A stretch of DNA of 64,000 bases from Geosiphon pyriformis (GCA_016748015.1 JAAOMT010000678.1:476389-540388), one strand, 5' to 3'. Shown: positions 47,742-61,900, counted from the stretch's first letter. Notes: a model not told the origin generated them from the sequence alone. Numbers and translations: made by a program.

Positions 47742-49192
47742 ATGCCTTTATCACCATTAAAGAAGCCATCTTCGAAACCAAAATCAGCACTCGACCTGGT
47801 TGTAAATCAACTAGTTCGTGCCTCAGTTGGTGGGGTTCCTTCTTCGTTGCCAGATGAAGATTTAGACAGGTATGTTGCCGACCTCATTCTTAAAGAGGCG
47901 GCCGCCAAAAGCCAAAAGTACAACAAAGAGGGCGTAAGAGCCTATTTACCACATCTTGGAGTGTAAGTGGGGGTTTTTTTCTTATTTTAAGAGCTTTTGG
48001 TGTTTTTACTTAACTCTTTGGATTCATCGTAGGCCTCCTTGTACTCTCCCTAAACCCAACAAGCGATTTTTATTTAATGTTGTAAAAAGCGTTGACGATC
48101 ACAATCAGGCCCTGATTAAAAAGGAAGAAGAATCTGCTAGAAAGCATGCGCAAACGCTCGACCATAATTCCAGAAATAAAAAGGCGAAGCATCGTGATCA
48201 TTATCATAGTGAACATAGCAGTGTTTATAGTGAGCGTGAAGAAAAGTCATTTGAATACCAAAATAGATCTTCCAGGTATTTGAATTATTATTGAACTATT
48301 CAAGGATATTGAGGATAACGAAAAAAGATTAACTTTAAAAACTTGGCTTAAAATTCTTTTTAGCTATGATAACGAGCAAAAAGAACATTTCTCAGAACAA
48401 GAAAGAAATCAAGGTTTTGTTCATAAAAAACCATCTCGCTCATACTCACCTTGTATTAGTGAACCTGATCACGAATTTAATGACCCTAAATTGCCAATAA
48501 AACAAAGTCATTTAACGGCATCCTCTGAGTCTTCATCTTCATACCCAAATTCTTTGGAAATCAGGAAAAATCCCAAAAAGCGCCATTTATCCGAAATATC
48601 CAAAGATCTTATATCAAAGAAAGAAATTCAACCTAAAAAAGCTTCAGGTGAATTAATAGCCTTTAAAGGACGCGGCGAAGCAAGCGATGGTTCTAAAATG
48701 GATAAATATTTTCAAAAGGACTATGACCCTACTCAAGACATTGAACCTTTTCTTAGGGATAATCAATGGTTCATTGATTATGGACAATTCGAGCAAAATA
48801 TTTTAAGCAAAAAACAAATCGTTGATGATTACGAAGACGATAAAACCTCAAAAAAGCTAAAACGACGAAAGAAAGATCATAAAAAGGAAAAAGACCGGAA
48901 AAAGAAGCATCACAAAAAAAGTGACAAAACTAAACGGAAACGAAAAACACACGAATCTTCCAGTGCTGAAGATGGTATGACTGATTCTACATCCGCATTT
49001 GCATCCGAATGTGAAATGGTATTCAAAAAATCCCACAATGGCAAACATAGAAAAACTGAAAGGGATAAGAAGACATCAAAAGTGAATGCTAAAGGAAAGC
49101 CCGTGATACGTGAATGGGATATCCCTAAGTTAACAACCGGTTCATGGGACCCTGAAGACGTTGCACATATCCCACAAGTTTGTCCTTGGTGA
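47742..49192 (+). CDS. Charged Lys/Ser-rich, probably nuclear protein (three exons)
   Basis: Exons 47742-47962, 48033-48275 and 48364-49192 join in phase to a 430-aa protein. Intron 1 (70 nt) is GTAAGT...cgtag with a cttaac branch point; intron 2 (88 nt) is GTATTT...tttttag. The N-terminus has SLPDEDLDRYVADLILKEAA and YNKEGVRAYLPHLGVPP, then KPNKRFLFNVVKSVDDHN, a short block that resembles the conserved N-terminal helix of NKAP-domain-containing protein 1 of animals (from memory; weak). A second conserved-looking block, YDPTQDIEPFLRDNQWFIDY, is at about residues 275-294, followed by a dense Lys/Arg/His run (318-349) that should act as a nuclear localisation signal, and a short C-terminal segment rich in Pro/Trp. 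The long low-complexity Ser/Lys parts fit RNA-processing or splicing-associated proteins. GC and coding quality are high, so this is probably an essential-type conserved fungal gene. Confidence 0.8.
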
Positions 49193-49859
49193 TCAGAAAT
49201 TTATTTTAATTCGACATATACCTTCGCACATGATCATTCACCAGCAGTAAAACAAGGATAATAAATAGGCGTTTTGAGAGCTTTAAAGAACCATCTCCAT
49301 AGTTATACATTTTTATCAAACTCTAAACATTTGGCCCGACAAAATAATCAAAAGCCAATCTTCCTTTAATAGTCGATGACTGCAAAGTTGGTTAAAATAC
49401 GTCATTTAAATATATCGTTAATCAGATTATTTTATTTAATCATTTGGCCTTGCATCTGGAAAATATGGCTGATATATATTTAAGCCTTATCGTTTTATTA
49501 AATTGATATGGAAAATTTTGAAAAAAACTTTTGTTAATTAAATTTGAAAAGTTATAACTCATTTAATTTATTGTTACAAATCAAAACAAAAAAATAATGA
49601 TAATGAATAATAATCAGTCTTAATAATATTTAAAATTAAATAAAAATATGTTATTGCTAATTAATTTTAAAAATTGAAGCCTTTTTATAATTTAATTTTT
49701 TTAAAGATTAAATATTATAAATATTATCTTTGTTAATTATAGATTTTAAGAATTATTTTTAGTAAATTTAAAAATATAATTATTAAAGTTTTATAAAAAT
49801 TAAGTTAATTTTGTATAATATTAATAAGTTTAATACAATTAAATTTAAAAATAGATTTA
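49193..49859. other. 3' flank and AT-rich DNA before the Tc1-like element
   Basis: No gene seen; becomes very AT-rich from about 49.56 kb. Confidence 0.5.
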
Positions 49860-51125
49860 AAGTATGGTAAGAAAAAAATTGGAAAAATATGAATCTACTA
49901 AGATTGCGTTTGGTTTAACCATTTTTGGTAAGTTTTGTGACGGTAAAAATGGAAATAGAATATTAGGTAAGTGGCTGAGCTCTAAAAACATTTTTTCGCG
50001 TATTAACTAATAATTTTTTTAAAACTTGTCTTTGAAATGCCGACTTCAAAGCAAGAAACGCAACGGCAAGTTGTTTTACATTTTTGGAAGCAAGGAATAC
50101 AAAAGGCGAAAGAAATCCAGAATAAAACGAATATACCCCTTTCTACAATCTATAATATCCTCGAAAAACTCAAAAAAAAAGCATGCGAGTGGTAATGGTC
50201 GGCCAAAAAAAATTATGGGAAATTCTTTGAAAGTATTAGGGTAGATTATTCGTAGAGATTCCTCAGTTTCGTCTAGATATTTAGCAATAAAGTTGGCTAA
50301 GAAGGGAATAAATGTTTCTCATGTTACTATTCAAAATCATTTATCCAACCTTAATTATAAAAAAAGTCTTCCTAGAGCAACTCCAATGCTGACCGAAGAG
50401 CATAAGTGAAAACGTGTAGAATGGGCCAAAAAACACCTTAGCGACGATTGGAAAAGAACAGTTTTTACTGACGAAACATCTTTTCAACTTTTTCAAAACA
50501 CGGTAAAACGTTGGCATTAAGGTACTCAACCAATTCGTCCTATGCCTAAAGATCGTACAAAAATTCTCGTGTGGGGAGGTTTCTACGAAAAAGGAAAGAC
50601 TAGTTTATTCTGTTTTGTTCAAATAATGAATGCTCAATTTTATATAGATATTCTTCGTAACAAATTACCTGAAATTAGAGCAATTCTGGGGGATAATTGG
50701 CGATTCCAACAAGATAATGACCCCAAGCATACTAGCAAGCTTGCCAAAGAGTTTATTGCTGAGAATACAACTGATTTGTTGGGGTGGCCATCTAATAGTC
50801 CCGACTTAAACTCAATAGAAAACCTTTAGGCTATTGTTAAAAAGAATGTAGAAAAAAGAATGCCTCAAAATCGTAGTGAATTAGAGATTTATGGAGGAAG
50901 AGTGGCAAGATATTCCTGAATCTACCTTAATTGGTTTAGTAGGATCAATGAGGCAGCGTTGTGAAATGATAATTGAGACAAATAGTGAAAGAATTTCCTA
51001 TTAATTATTTTTAATAAAATTATATGGTATTTGACTTTCTAATAAAAGTTGTTTTATGTAATTTGGTACATTAGTTAAGACATAGCAATTATTTTTATAT
51101 TTCCAATTTTTTTCTTACCAGACTG
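49860..51125 (+). mobile_element. Tc1/mariner (DD34E) transposon, degraded but complete
   Basis: A 1266-bp element. Inverted ends: left tatggtaagaaaaaaattgg (49863-49882) and right, on the minus strand, tctggtaagaaaaaaattgg (51122-51103), matching at all but one of these 20 bases and extending outward as aag/cag. Each end is next to TA (49858-49859; 51126-51127), the target duplication of this superfamily. Length, TA site, TIRs and the transposase in the middle all agree. It lies between the charged-protein gene and the AT desert. It still contains many CpG dinucleotides, unlike the DNA to its right, so it is probably a younger insertion. Confidence 0.9.
50037..51004 (+). pseudogene. Tc1-type transposase, broken
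   Basis: Starts at ATG 50037 with a helix-turn-helix region (KTNIPLSTIYNILEKLKKK). A frame change in an A9 run (50172-50180) continues HASGNGRPKK, the GRPKK-like hinge of Tc1 proteins. Further on: VFTDETSFQLF (first Asp, 50470), FQQDNDPKHTS (second Asp, 50713), WPSNSPDLNSIENL (Glu, 50818), exactly 34 residues between the last two, i.e. DD34E. The C-terminus reads EEWQDIPESTLIGLVGSM in another frame and stops at 51004. In-frame stops are at 50242 (TAG), 50407 (TGA), 50518 (TAA) and 50827 (TAG, where Trp is expected); there are at least two frameshifts. It cannot encode an active enzyme. The open frame at 50542-50829 is only the catalytic-core part. Confidence 0.9.
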
Positions 51126-54100
51126 TAAATTAAATTTGTTTTTTGTGTTAAAAATTCAAACAATTGTATTTTAGCATAAATTTGTTGATTTTTATTATTT
51201 ATTCTAGTTATAATATAGTATTAATATGTTTTTTTTACATATAATCTTTTTAGATTTATTCTAAAAATAATATTATTTATAAATTAGATTTTGAAATGAT
51301 TTAAATTTCTATTATTCAAAATAAACTTATTTATTTATAATCTGTTATTTAAATATTAAACTTAAATAATTTTTAAAAAATAACCAAATATTCTTATTTT
51401 TTAATTAAAAAATTTATATACTATTTTTTATTTTGAATTTAACAATATTTTTATTTAAGTAATTATTAAATTATTAAAAATTTAAAAATTTTTCTTTTAT
51501 TGATTTCTTAATTATAAAAAAAGCAAAAAGAAATTAAAAAAATACTTTATTATTTTTTTTTATATTTTATTTGTTTTATAAGCTTTTTTTACATCTTTTA
51601 TTTGTTATACTAAACACAATAAACATTTTTGTTTCTATATTAATTAATTAATAAGACAAAATAGAAACTTATTTAAATATTAGGAGAAATACTTCTATAT
51701 ATAATTCTAAAAATACCAAAAAAAAGCTAAAAAAATAGTTGTTAAGAATCTAATAATAAATTTTTTTGCTGGTTTTTAAATATAAAAATATTAAAAGTTA
51801 ATAAGAGTTTTAAATTTAAATTTTAAAAAAGTAAAATAAGTAGTAATATTAGTAGTATAAATAATAAGTTTAATATTAAGAATATAAAAATATTTATAAG
51901 TTATAGTAAAAAAATAATAATAATAATTTTAAATAAATTAATTCTTAAGAATACTTATGCTTAATTTTACATATTAAATAAGCTTATAAATCAATTTGAA
52001 TTTAGTGTTTTAAGTAATAATAAAAAAGTTCTTAATTTTTTTTCTTTTGTATTTAATAAATTGTTAGAAATTTATTTTATAAGTAAATTGTTTTAAGAGA
52101 ATCTTTACTTTCTCAAAATCTTATATAATTATTAAATATATATTTATATATAAATTAAGTTTAAACAAAACTAAAAAGTTAGCAATAAGAATAAATATTA
52201 TTACAAATATTAATTTGAAGTATGTAAATACATACACAAATTAAAAAATAATTATTAAAAAAATTTTAGTTGATTTTTTCAAATTGGCTAAAATATTAGT
52301 TTTTATTAAGTTTAATAAAATAATATTAATTAAGTTGTATTTATTAGCTTGTAATAAAAAATTATAATAGAATTTAGTAATAATAAAATTGTTAAGTTAG
52401 TTGTTTTTAAGTAATTTATTTTTGTAAATAAAAATCTAGTACATATAATAAAAAATAATATTAATAAATATTTATGAATTTTTAAAAATTATTATTATTT
52501 ATTTTTCTATATCTTGCTAATTAATATATTTTAAATTTAATAGCTTTTTATAATAAAAAAAACTTATATATTTAATTAGAAGTTGATTTTATATATTTAT
52601 GTAAATATATAATGAATTTTTTTTGTAAATAAAATATTATAAAAAACTATTTTATAAATATTTTTAATATGAATTTATATTAAGTTAATCTGTTTTTGTT
52701 TTTGTTTTTGTATATATAATATAATTAAGCTAAATATATATTTATTAAATGTAACTTAAATAAAAAAGCTCTGATTCTTTTAAAAAAAATGTGAATTTAA
52801 TTGCCAAACAACAATAATTAATATATATATATATCAAAAAATTGATTTTTAAGTTTATTTTATTGTTTTTAATAATAATATTTAAACATAAATTGTAAAT
52901 AACACTTTTTTTGATTTTTTGTTTGGTGCTCTTTTAAGTATTAATTTATTTATAAATATTAAATTGTTTTTATTAAAGTTGAAATTAAATGTTTTAAAAA
53001 AATTTTGAATTTATTTCTAAGTTAAACTTTATGTTTTAGCTTAAATTTTTTGTTTCTTTTTTGATTTTGGTCTTTAATTTAGATATAATTATAGATAACT
53101 TTTTTTTTCTCTTAATAAATTTTTTTAATAAGTCTAATAATTTATTACTTTTAAATTTTAGTGCTTTTAGTAGATTTAATATCTTGGTGTTTTTATTTTT
53201 AAGTTAAATAGTTTAAAAACCAAAGTAAATAAGCTTGCAAGCTTTTTAAAATTATGTTTTTAAAATTAAATACTTTATATATTAATAATAATGCTTTATT
53301 TTTTTTTTTAATAATCAATTTAGTTTAAAAAATTATAGCTTGTAATATTAAAAAAAAAAAAATTTTGCAAAACAAAATAATATACTAAAATAATATAAAA
53401 ATACAAATAATACAGTTTTAATTATTATTGGAATAAAATTAAAAAATTAAATTAAATCTTAGATTATAAACAGATTTAATAAAATATAAATAATTAGAAT
53501 TGTAATTATTATAAATCTTAAAATTTTGAATTTGGTTTTATTAATTTATTTATTATTTAGAAATAAGTTTTTAATTATTATTTTAAGAAATATCTGGCTT
53601 ATATACTTTTTTAGCAAATTGTTTTATAATTAAGATTCTAACTTAAAATAATTCTAAAAAGATTAAGAAAGTTATTAATTAAATTTTTGTTAATAATTTT
53701 TTAATAATTTTTATTATCAAACAGAATAAATATAATATATTTAGGTTTTTTAATTTAGATAGTTTTTTAAATATTTATTTTAATATTTTGTGCATAAAAA
53801 CCATTAAAAATATTAGTTTAAAGATATTAACAATGTTAAATAAAATTTTTAAGAATTTTTTATTATTATTGCTATTATTATAATTAAAATATTTGATAAA
53901 TCAAAAAAAACTAATTTAAATATAATTTAAATTTTTATTAAGACTATTTTGTGTTTATTAACTAATAAAATATTTGTTAAAACTTGGTTTTAATTTTAAT
54001 TTTAAAAAACTTTGGTGTTTTCATATAAGTTAAAAACATTTAAAATACAAAATATGTTAAGACATAGTTTCTATTATAATAATATTAATATAACTATGTT

Positions 54101-57100
54101 AAATATAAATAAATTTTTAAGTATTATAAATTTTTAATAGTTAAAATATCTAAAATAAAATCAATTATTAAATAATTTTATTAATAATTAAGATTATATA
54201 ATTAAAAATATATTAGAGTATTTTTTTAAAAAATTGTTTCAAATTATTTAATTGTAAATAATAAATTGATTTTAAAGCCAGAAAAAATCAAGTTTATAAT
54301 AAAACAAATATAAATATAAACTTAAAAATTAACTTATTATTTAAAAACTGTATAATCAAAAAAAATTAACTAATTTGGTCTTAAAAGTATTATAAAAAAC
54401 AATAATTTTTTTTGCTTAATTAGAAAAAAATTTTAATATTATTTTTTTTATTAATATAAACTAAGAAATAAAAATAACATTAATAGCAAAAATATTTTTA
54501 AAATAAACAATATATTATTACAAGTTAACAAACTTTAACTTAATATAAATAATATTATTAAAAACACTTAAAACAGTTTTAATGTTATTAAAAATAGTAT
54601 TAAAAGAAATATTACAAAAAATAATAGCAAAAAAAATTATTAATAAAAACCACAAAAAATTTAACAATCTTAAAAATAAAAAAAAGTAATTTAACAAACT
54701 TAATTTATATAGCAGTATTCAAAAAAACTTAAAATACAAACTTTATATAAAAAAGTCTGTTATTATTTTTAATAGTTGAATTTAATCCAAAAAAATTCTG
54801 CAAAAATTATAATGTAATTTTAATATAAACCAATTTAATTTTATTAGTTTTATTTAATATTAAAACAAATATTATTTATTTAAAAAATCTTTAATAGTTA
54901 ATAATTGTTTTTTAAATATTATTAAAAGTAGTATTATTAAAAAAAATTGATTTTCTATTTAATAAGTTAAATTTTTAATATTAAATAATTTAATAGGCTA
55001 GTTAAGTAAAAATACATGTAAAAACATAATTTGTTTTGTTTTTAAAATCAGTAAAAATCAGTTAAAAATTAACTTAACAAATAATACAATTAATAATTAA
55101 TTAAAACTTATTTCAACAAACATATTACTATTGTTATTATTTAAAAAAAATTATTGTTTACAGCCAAATTTAAATTAAGTAATATAATTAATATAGTTCT
55201 AATAAAATTAATATAATTTCAATATTTTATTTTTTACAACAGAAAAAACAAGCTTTAAAAACTGAGTAATATTTTAAGAAATTACCAAAAAAGAAAACTT
55301 TTTTAAATATCTTAAAAAATTGATATTTTTAAATAAAAAAACAAAAGCATTTGCTTTTTTAGTTTGAGTTGAATATGAAAAGAATAATAATAATAAAAAA
55401 TAACTTAATTATTAGTTTGCTATTAAAAATTCTGAAATATTTTGTAATAATTATTTTAACATTAAAATTAACTATATATTATTACTTAAAAAAAATTTAA
55501 ATAAAAAAACTTATATTTAAAACCAGCAAAAAACTGGTTTTCAACTTTTTATTTAAAAAAATGGTTTTACAAAGCACAATTAAACAGTTTTTATAGTCAT
55601 AAATGTTTTATTAGTAAAAAAATTATTAATTGCTTTAAAAAATAAAAAAATTGTCATTTTTTTATTTTTTGTTCTAATTATAATTATAAAATATGAAAAA
55701 AACAAAATAATAATAATAATAATAATAATAAATTTAAATTTGTTATTTTAAATATATAATTATATCTATTTTATGTGTTAATTTTTTAATTTTACTTAAA
55801 AACTAAAATATGTTATTAAAACTAATATTTTAAAAAAAATAATATTTTATAAAAAAAATTTTAATTGTTAGTATTTAAATATTAAATTTAAATTATTTTG
55901 CTTTTAAATATAAAGTATTTTTATCTTATTTTTTAAAATTAATATTAATAAAAATTATATATAAAAGCTACTGCTTTTTTGGCTTTTTTTTTTGTTATTG
56001 TTAATTTTACAATTAATTTTAAGTTAACTAAGTTGGCTTTGCTAAATTAAATTTATTATTAAATTTAATAAATAAAGAAAATTTTTTAAAATAATGGTTT
56101 TTTAAAAGCTTTAAGTTTTTAATCTCAAATTTAATACAAATAAAATTGTTGTATAATTGATTAGTTTAAAATAATTTAATTGTAATTATACAAAATATAG
56201 TTGTTTTAAGTAAGTTTTTTTTATAGATTTATTGCTATTTAGTTTTAATTTGTTTAAAAAACTAATTATATGTAAAAAACACATAAGTTATATATTAATT
56301 TAAAGCTTATTGTAACTATATTATATTAAATAATAATTAGACGACATTTATTATTGTAAATAAAAATAAAATAAAATACATAGAAAAATGAATAATACAA
56401 TAAAAATATTTAATTTAATTTAAAAAATAAATATTATTTTTAATTAAAATTAACGTGATTGGACTGCACTCGTTAAATAGTAAAAAAAAATTAACATAAA
56501 ATTATTTTAATTTTTATTATTAACTTATTATTATTTTATTATTTTATATTTTACATTAATTAATTATTTTCGATTGTAAAAATTTACAAGTATAATTAAA
56601 TTATGTATATTTTAAATTTTTAACAATAAAAAGTTTGATAGTTTGCCAAAATTTATTTCTATTTAAATAAATTTATTAAGATTTTACAAAATTAATAATA
56701 CTAGAATATAAATCAAAAAATATAAAAATTAATTGATTTTTTTTATAATTATTTTACAAAATTAATCTTTCATTTTAAACAAATTGTAACATTTGAATTG
56801 AATATTTTAGACTGTTTACAAATCTTAGAGAGTTTGGTTTTGGAAACAAATTCAGTTCTAAATTTGATAACAAGATTAAAATGAATTCAAGCTATCAGAA
56901 ATGCATTTACAACAAAAACTTTTAAATATTTCATAACATTGGCAAACCACACACAAGAAATGCTTCTGGCTAATTTCTAAGTAATAAAATAATTAAATCA
57001 AAATAAACATAAAATGTAATATTTTTTGAATTGATAGTATTTCAGAGAATTTATGTGCAATGGGACTCACCCGGCCAAATTTTAAATATATATTCGTCAA

Positions 57101-57607
57101 AATATATTATTATCACCAGCTTTGAAGTTTATGAAACTCTGAGTGGAGATTTTAAAGGTTAAAAATTAAAAATTAAAAAGCAGTCACTTCATATTTGAAA
57201 TATAAGGCTTCAGATATTTTAAAATGAGAAAACTTAGCTAATAGCGGCTTTTGATATTTCATTCGTTCATTCTTTGTAATCTTGAATAATAATAATTTAC
57301 AATAAGGTTATGGTTTTATTTAACTGATAAAAGTTAAAAAAAATTTTACCATGTTTTAGCAATCCTCATACAAGACATTAATCATGTAATAACGAGACTA
57401 ATCACTTTTGCATTTTTTATTTAGTAAAAGAGATCCTTCTCAAACTGAGAGAATTATGGTCAAGACGAATAGGTAGTCATGATTTCAAGAAAACGATTAA
57501 AAGATTTCGAGGATGAATGATTTACAACAGCGAGGGTCTCCTGTTCTTTTGAAGATGTGTAGACGTAACTTCGGCGGGGGTTTTGAAAGTAAATGATAAA
57601 TGGCAGT
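51126..57607. other. Extremely AT-rich, CpG-free desert
   Basis: Over 5 kb of almost pure A/T with no open frame, no gene and no CpG between about 50,958 and 56,341. From about 56.8 kb the composition moves back to normal ahead of the MATH-BTB gene's 3' end. Likely decayed repeats, no longer recognisable. Confidence 0.6.
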
Positions 57608-58978
57608 TTAGAATTTAGTGAGCCTTTGTTGAGCCACATGAACCTTTTTCAAGATTTGCATCAAGAGCTTGGCAGCCATTGGATGTGCCTCATCGATGTT
57701 TAAGAATGAGGGTGTTTCTCGAACCTTGGCAAAATTTCGGACTACATAATCGATTACAATCTCCTTGACATCAGGCCATTTCCAAGCCGCATCAAATAAA
57801 ATACGAGCGGCATTATCTTCATTTAATATCTTGAGCAATTTTTCCTTGGCCCTTTCTCTTAACTCCACAACGAGATACTTGTCGCTGATAGCCATCAAAG
57901 CAAGTGGTGATGTAGGCGAACCGTCCTCGTCACTAAAGTTCGGGTTGTCAGTGTATAAAAAACGTAGCATCGCAAGAAAGGTATCGTATTCGAAATCAGG
58001 AATGTTGACGGTGTACTTGATGGAGGAACCATTTTCGGATGGTTCAGATACTGTATCTTTAATAGGAGATAATTTCTTTTTTGAGCGTGTCCGAATGTTG
58101 GCCGTCGACGGTGACGACATACCTTCATCAGATTCCGCCCATTTCCTTAAAAAGAAATTACGAAAGTACTCAGATCTTTTCCCCAATACGCCACTGCTAG
58201 CATAGACAATGTGACCACCGACGTTGAACTGGACGTCAACCGTCTCTTGCTTATTGACTTCACCTAACCATGCATCAATGAGATCTTGTGGAACTTTTCG
58301 ATTGGGAAATGGTCCTTCAACCAATCTAGCTTCTGTTTGAAATTCACTGAAAGTGACACCAATCAAAAAATTATGTGCGAGTTTAGCCTTCTTATAGAAG
58401 AACCCTGTACGATCGATGAACAGTTAAATTGTAGATCGTTTGTCGATACTGATTAAAAGATTGTATGGGAAGCAAAAATTTATAAATTTAATGATAAACA
58501 TACCTCTATATTTCATATCTGGCGTCAATTTATCCATTTCTAAAGCTAGTTTTCCCACATATTGTTGATTGCCTTCAGAATGAACATTAATAACATATAT
58601 TGTGGCGCATAACTCATGTCGTCTGGCCCAAGGCAATATTGATTCCAACTCGTCTTCATTTGGTATCACGTGCAACCTTACTACAAAGCACTCGGGTTCG
58701 TTGGGATAAGTCTTTTTTGGAAGTAAAAGGAAAAGCGGTAGGACATGATATATTTTGGTACAGAAGACGTGTTTGTTAATATTCGATTAGGTTGAAGGAA
58801 AATTTTTTAGTATTGAACCAGTTGGGCTTTTCTTGAAACAAAAAGACCAATTTCATACTTCACAGTATTCCAATTGCCAAAATAAGTTATCTCCGGTTGC
58901 GAATGGTGGGGTCAACGCATTTGCTTTGCTTTGGTTTAGTTGAAACTCAAAAGTCGCTCGGGCACTTTGTATCGACAT
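57608..58978 (-). CDS. MATH-BTB domain protein (three exons)
   Basis: Exon 1 58859-58978 (MSIQSARATFEFQLNQ...NLFWQLEYCE), exon 2 58504-58711, exon 3 57608-58404; intron 1 is 147 nt (GTATGA...aaaaag) and intron 2 is 99 nt (GTATGT...gtacag). Phases 0 and 1 join cleanly to give 374 aa. Residues 9-135 look like a MATH (TRAF-like) domain: PPFATGDNLFWQLEYC, FVVRLHVIPNEDELESIL and the end NFLIGVTFSEF. The BTB/POZ domain starts near residue 162: ETVDVQFNVGGHIVYASSGV, LGKRSEYFRNFF, then YTVNIPDFEYDTFLAMLRFL and LMAISDKYLVVELRERAKEK. A short BACK-like helical tail follows (AARILFDAAWKWPDVKEIVI). Such proteins are usually substrate adaptors for Cullin-3 ubiquitin ligases; the target cannot be told. A Ser/Lys-rich loop (about 205-230) interrupts the BTB fold. 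Real ATG context and domain completeness support the start. The gene sits as an island between two CpG-free deserts and itself keeps many CpG. Confidence 0.87.
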
Positions 58979-61900
58979 TCTTGCAATAACAGTTTGTGAA
59001 AAAAATAAGACGCCGAGTGTTTTGAGAAAAAGACTGTATCCAGGTACTAAATATTCGACAAGTTTTTAAATAGATTGTGTCATAAATTTCTGGAATCGTT
59101 TCTTCTGGATCAAAAGTCACAAGTGCTATCGGAAGCAAAGATTCAAACTGGTCCAGTGTTCTCAAAGGATTTGTATGTTTGGTTCGTTTTTGTTTCTCGA
59201 TGTGTAGCTCACGATTGTCCAATTAACGTGGTTAATCAAATCGTGGCGATGAATCTATGATAAAAGGTAGATCTTATCTAGATATCTGAGGAATCAATAA
59301 GAATGTGCGTCAATTTAAAATTTTGTATGCTAACATAAATCTGAAATTTTACATTGTGACTTATTATTTAACAGATAAAACATTATGATTTCGAGGAATT
59401 TTTTATACGCAGATTTATTCATTCCATTTAATAAAATGTATTTGAATATATTAAGTTATCTGATAAATCCACTATTTAAAATATTAAGAATATTTTAAGT
59501 CACTAAATAAAAATTTGTTTTGAATGTTATTATAAAAATAACAAGAATTTATAAATTATTAAAAAAGTTTGTAATGTTAATTGAACTGATAAATTTAGAA
59601 TAAAACATTTTTGTTACAAAATATTCTTGTTAAAAAGCCAAAAAAATATTTTGTTACTCTCTTCTTTTATTCAGTCCTTTATACAATAATATCTTTATTT
59701 AAAAACTAATAATAACAGGCACTTCTATAAGAAGTATACCTAAAAAAAAGGTTTGAAAAAAGAATATTTTAGCACTTAAGCTTAAAAAAAATGTTAAGAA
59801 TTTTGATGGCACTGGCAATCTCTTTTTGAAAAAACTTTTAATGTTAAAAAATAAGTATAATATAAAAACAAAACTACAAAACTAATGTAAATAAATTAGT
59901 TTAAGTTTAATTAAAAAACCAGCTTCTTTTTAAATAGTAATAAAAAAATTTTAATGGTTTTAAAAATAAAATTTCTAAGATTACTAAGACAAAACAGATT
60001 TTGATAAAGGTTTTTTAGCAGTTTATTCTTCAAAAACAAAATATGTAAATATGAAATTTTAACAATTTTGCCCAAGTTTATTAATAGTTTTTTAATTAAA
60101 AAAGAAAGTTAAAAATGTTATTAAGAAATTATTAATATTAAATATTAATTTATTTGCTATAAAAAATAATAATAATTTTAAAGAGATTTTTATTTTTTTA
60201 AAGTTTTATAAAATTATTAAAATATTAATTATATTTAAATTCAGCTTATCTAAAACAAAAAAATTAGTCAAAAAATAATATAATTACAAATGTTAATATA
60301 AAAAATGTAAATTTTTACATAAATTAAGAAATAATTGTTAAGAAAATTTTTATTAATACTTTAAAAGTGGCTGTATAATCAGTTTTTTTAAATTCAATCA
60401 AGTTGTATTAATCAAATTGTTTAATATTCATTGAAAAAATTATTATTAAATTTATCAAATTAGATTAAACTAATTTATTAGTTTTTAAATAGTTTGTTTT
60501 AATTAAAAAAAATATTATATATTTTACAAAAGCTAATATAAATATTTTTTTTGTAAAAAAATAACTATTATGGTTTATTATATATATTATTAATAAATAC
60601 AAATTTTATAAATTATAAAAATTTTTAAAATTAGTAAATAAAAAAATCTGTATTTTTAAAAAAATTTAGTTATTAATATAAAAATTTTTGGTAAATATAA
60701 TTAAATAAATACTATTTTTATGTTAAAAAATAAGTTTTTATTAATTATTTGTTGTTTTTAATAAAAAACTGAATACAAATAATTAATAAAAATATAAAAA
60801 CTAACATATTTAATTTTAATAATACTTTTTTAAAATTGGATTTTTTTAAAATTAATATTTATTAATATTAATTTAAAATTAAACAAGCTTAAAAGTAATT
60901 TGAAATTATTAATTAATTAGATAAATAAATTAATATTAATTTTGTTATATTTTTTTAAAATAGTTTTATAAATTTATTATCTTTTATAATAATATATTAA
61001 AAGTAAAATAGGTTTTTTTGTTTCTAATTTAGAAGTTATTTCTAAGTTTAATTTAAAATTAATTGGTTAAAACAAAAATTTTAAGTTTAATAATCAAAAT
61101 AAATTTTTTAAATTTTATATTAATTGCAATAATATTTTTTTATTAAAAGTGATTTAATATAAAAAATAATAATATTTAATATAAAAAATAAAGTTTTTTA
61201 TAAAACAAAAAAACATTTTTAAAAAACTAAAACTATACTAAAAAAATATAAATTTGGAATTGAAAAATTTTAAAATATAAAATTTTTTGTATATTATAAT
61301 GATAATAAATATTTATAATTTAAAATAATTTATATTATTAATAATAATATTGTTAAACATATTTAAATATTATAAAAATACAAAATAAACCAATTAAAAT
61401 TAAGTTACTATAATAATATGTATTTATATTAAGCATTTATTAAAAACAAATTAGTTAAACTAATAATATTAATATTAATATTAAGTTATTAAATAAAAAC
61501 ATATATATAATTATAAAAAAATTTCAATAAAATTAAAAATAGATATAATATAAATATTTAATATTTAAAATATTTAAGTATTATAAATGTTTTTATAAAA
61601 AAAACTAAAATAACAAAATAAATTTGGTTTAAATTAAAAAGTTTTTTAACATAAATATAAAGTAGTTTAAATATTTTTAAATTTAATTTATTTATTTAGT
61701 TAATTATAAAATAAATAGTGTATATAAACAAAAATATTTAAATAAATTTTGAAGCAAAATATTAATTAAAGCTATTAATATTATTAATATAATTTAATAA
61801 ACTATTTGTAAATATTAATATTTATAATTTTATATTTTAAAATTAATTTAAATAATAAAAGTTTTTTTATTATTATTTAAATTAATAATAATAAAAAACT

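Noticed and set aside
57765-58205. 146-codon plus-strand frame over the BTB exon
   Set aside because: Antisense shadow of the BTB domain; the minus strand has the domain and splice sites.
58947-59222. 91-codon minus-strand frame upstream of the MATH-BTB gene
   Set aside because: Starts TTG directly after a stop; the real MATH-BTB start (ATG at 58978) lies within it in another frame, so it is 5' leader or promoter. Part of it (LLPIALVTFDPEETIPEIYD) looks protein-like, so a small upstream element is not wholly excluded.
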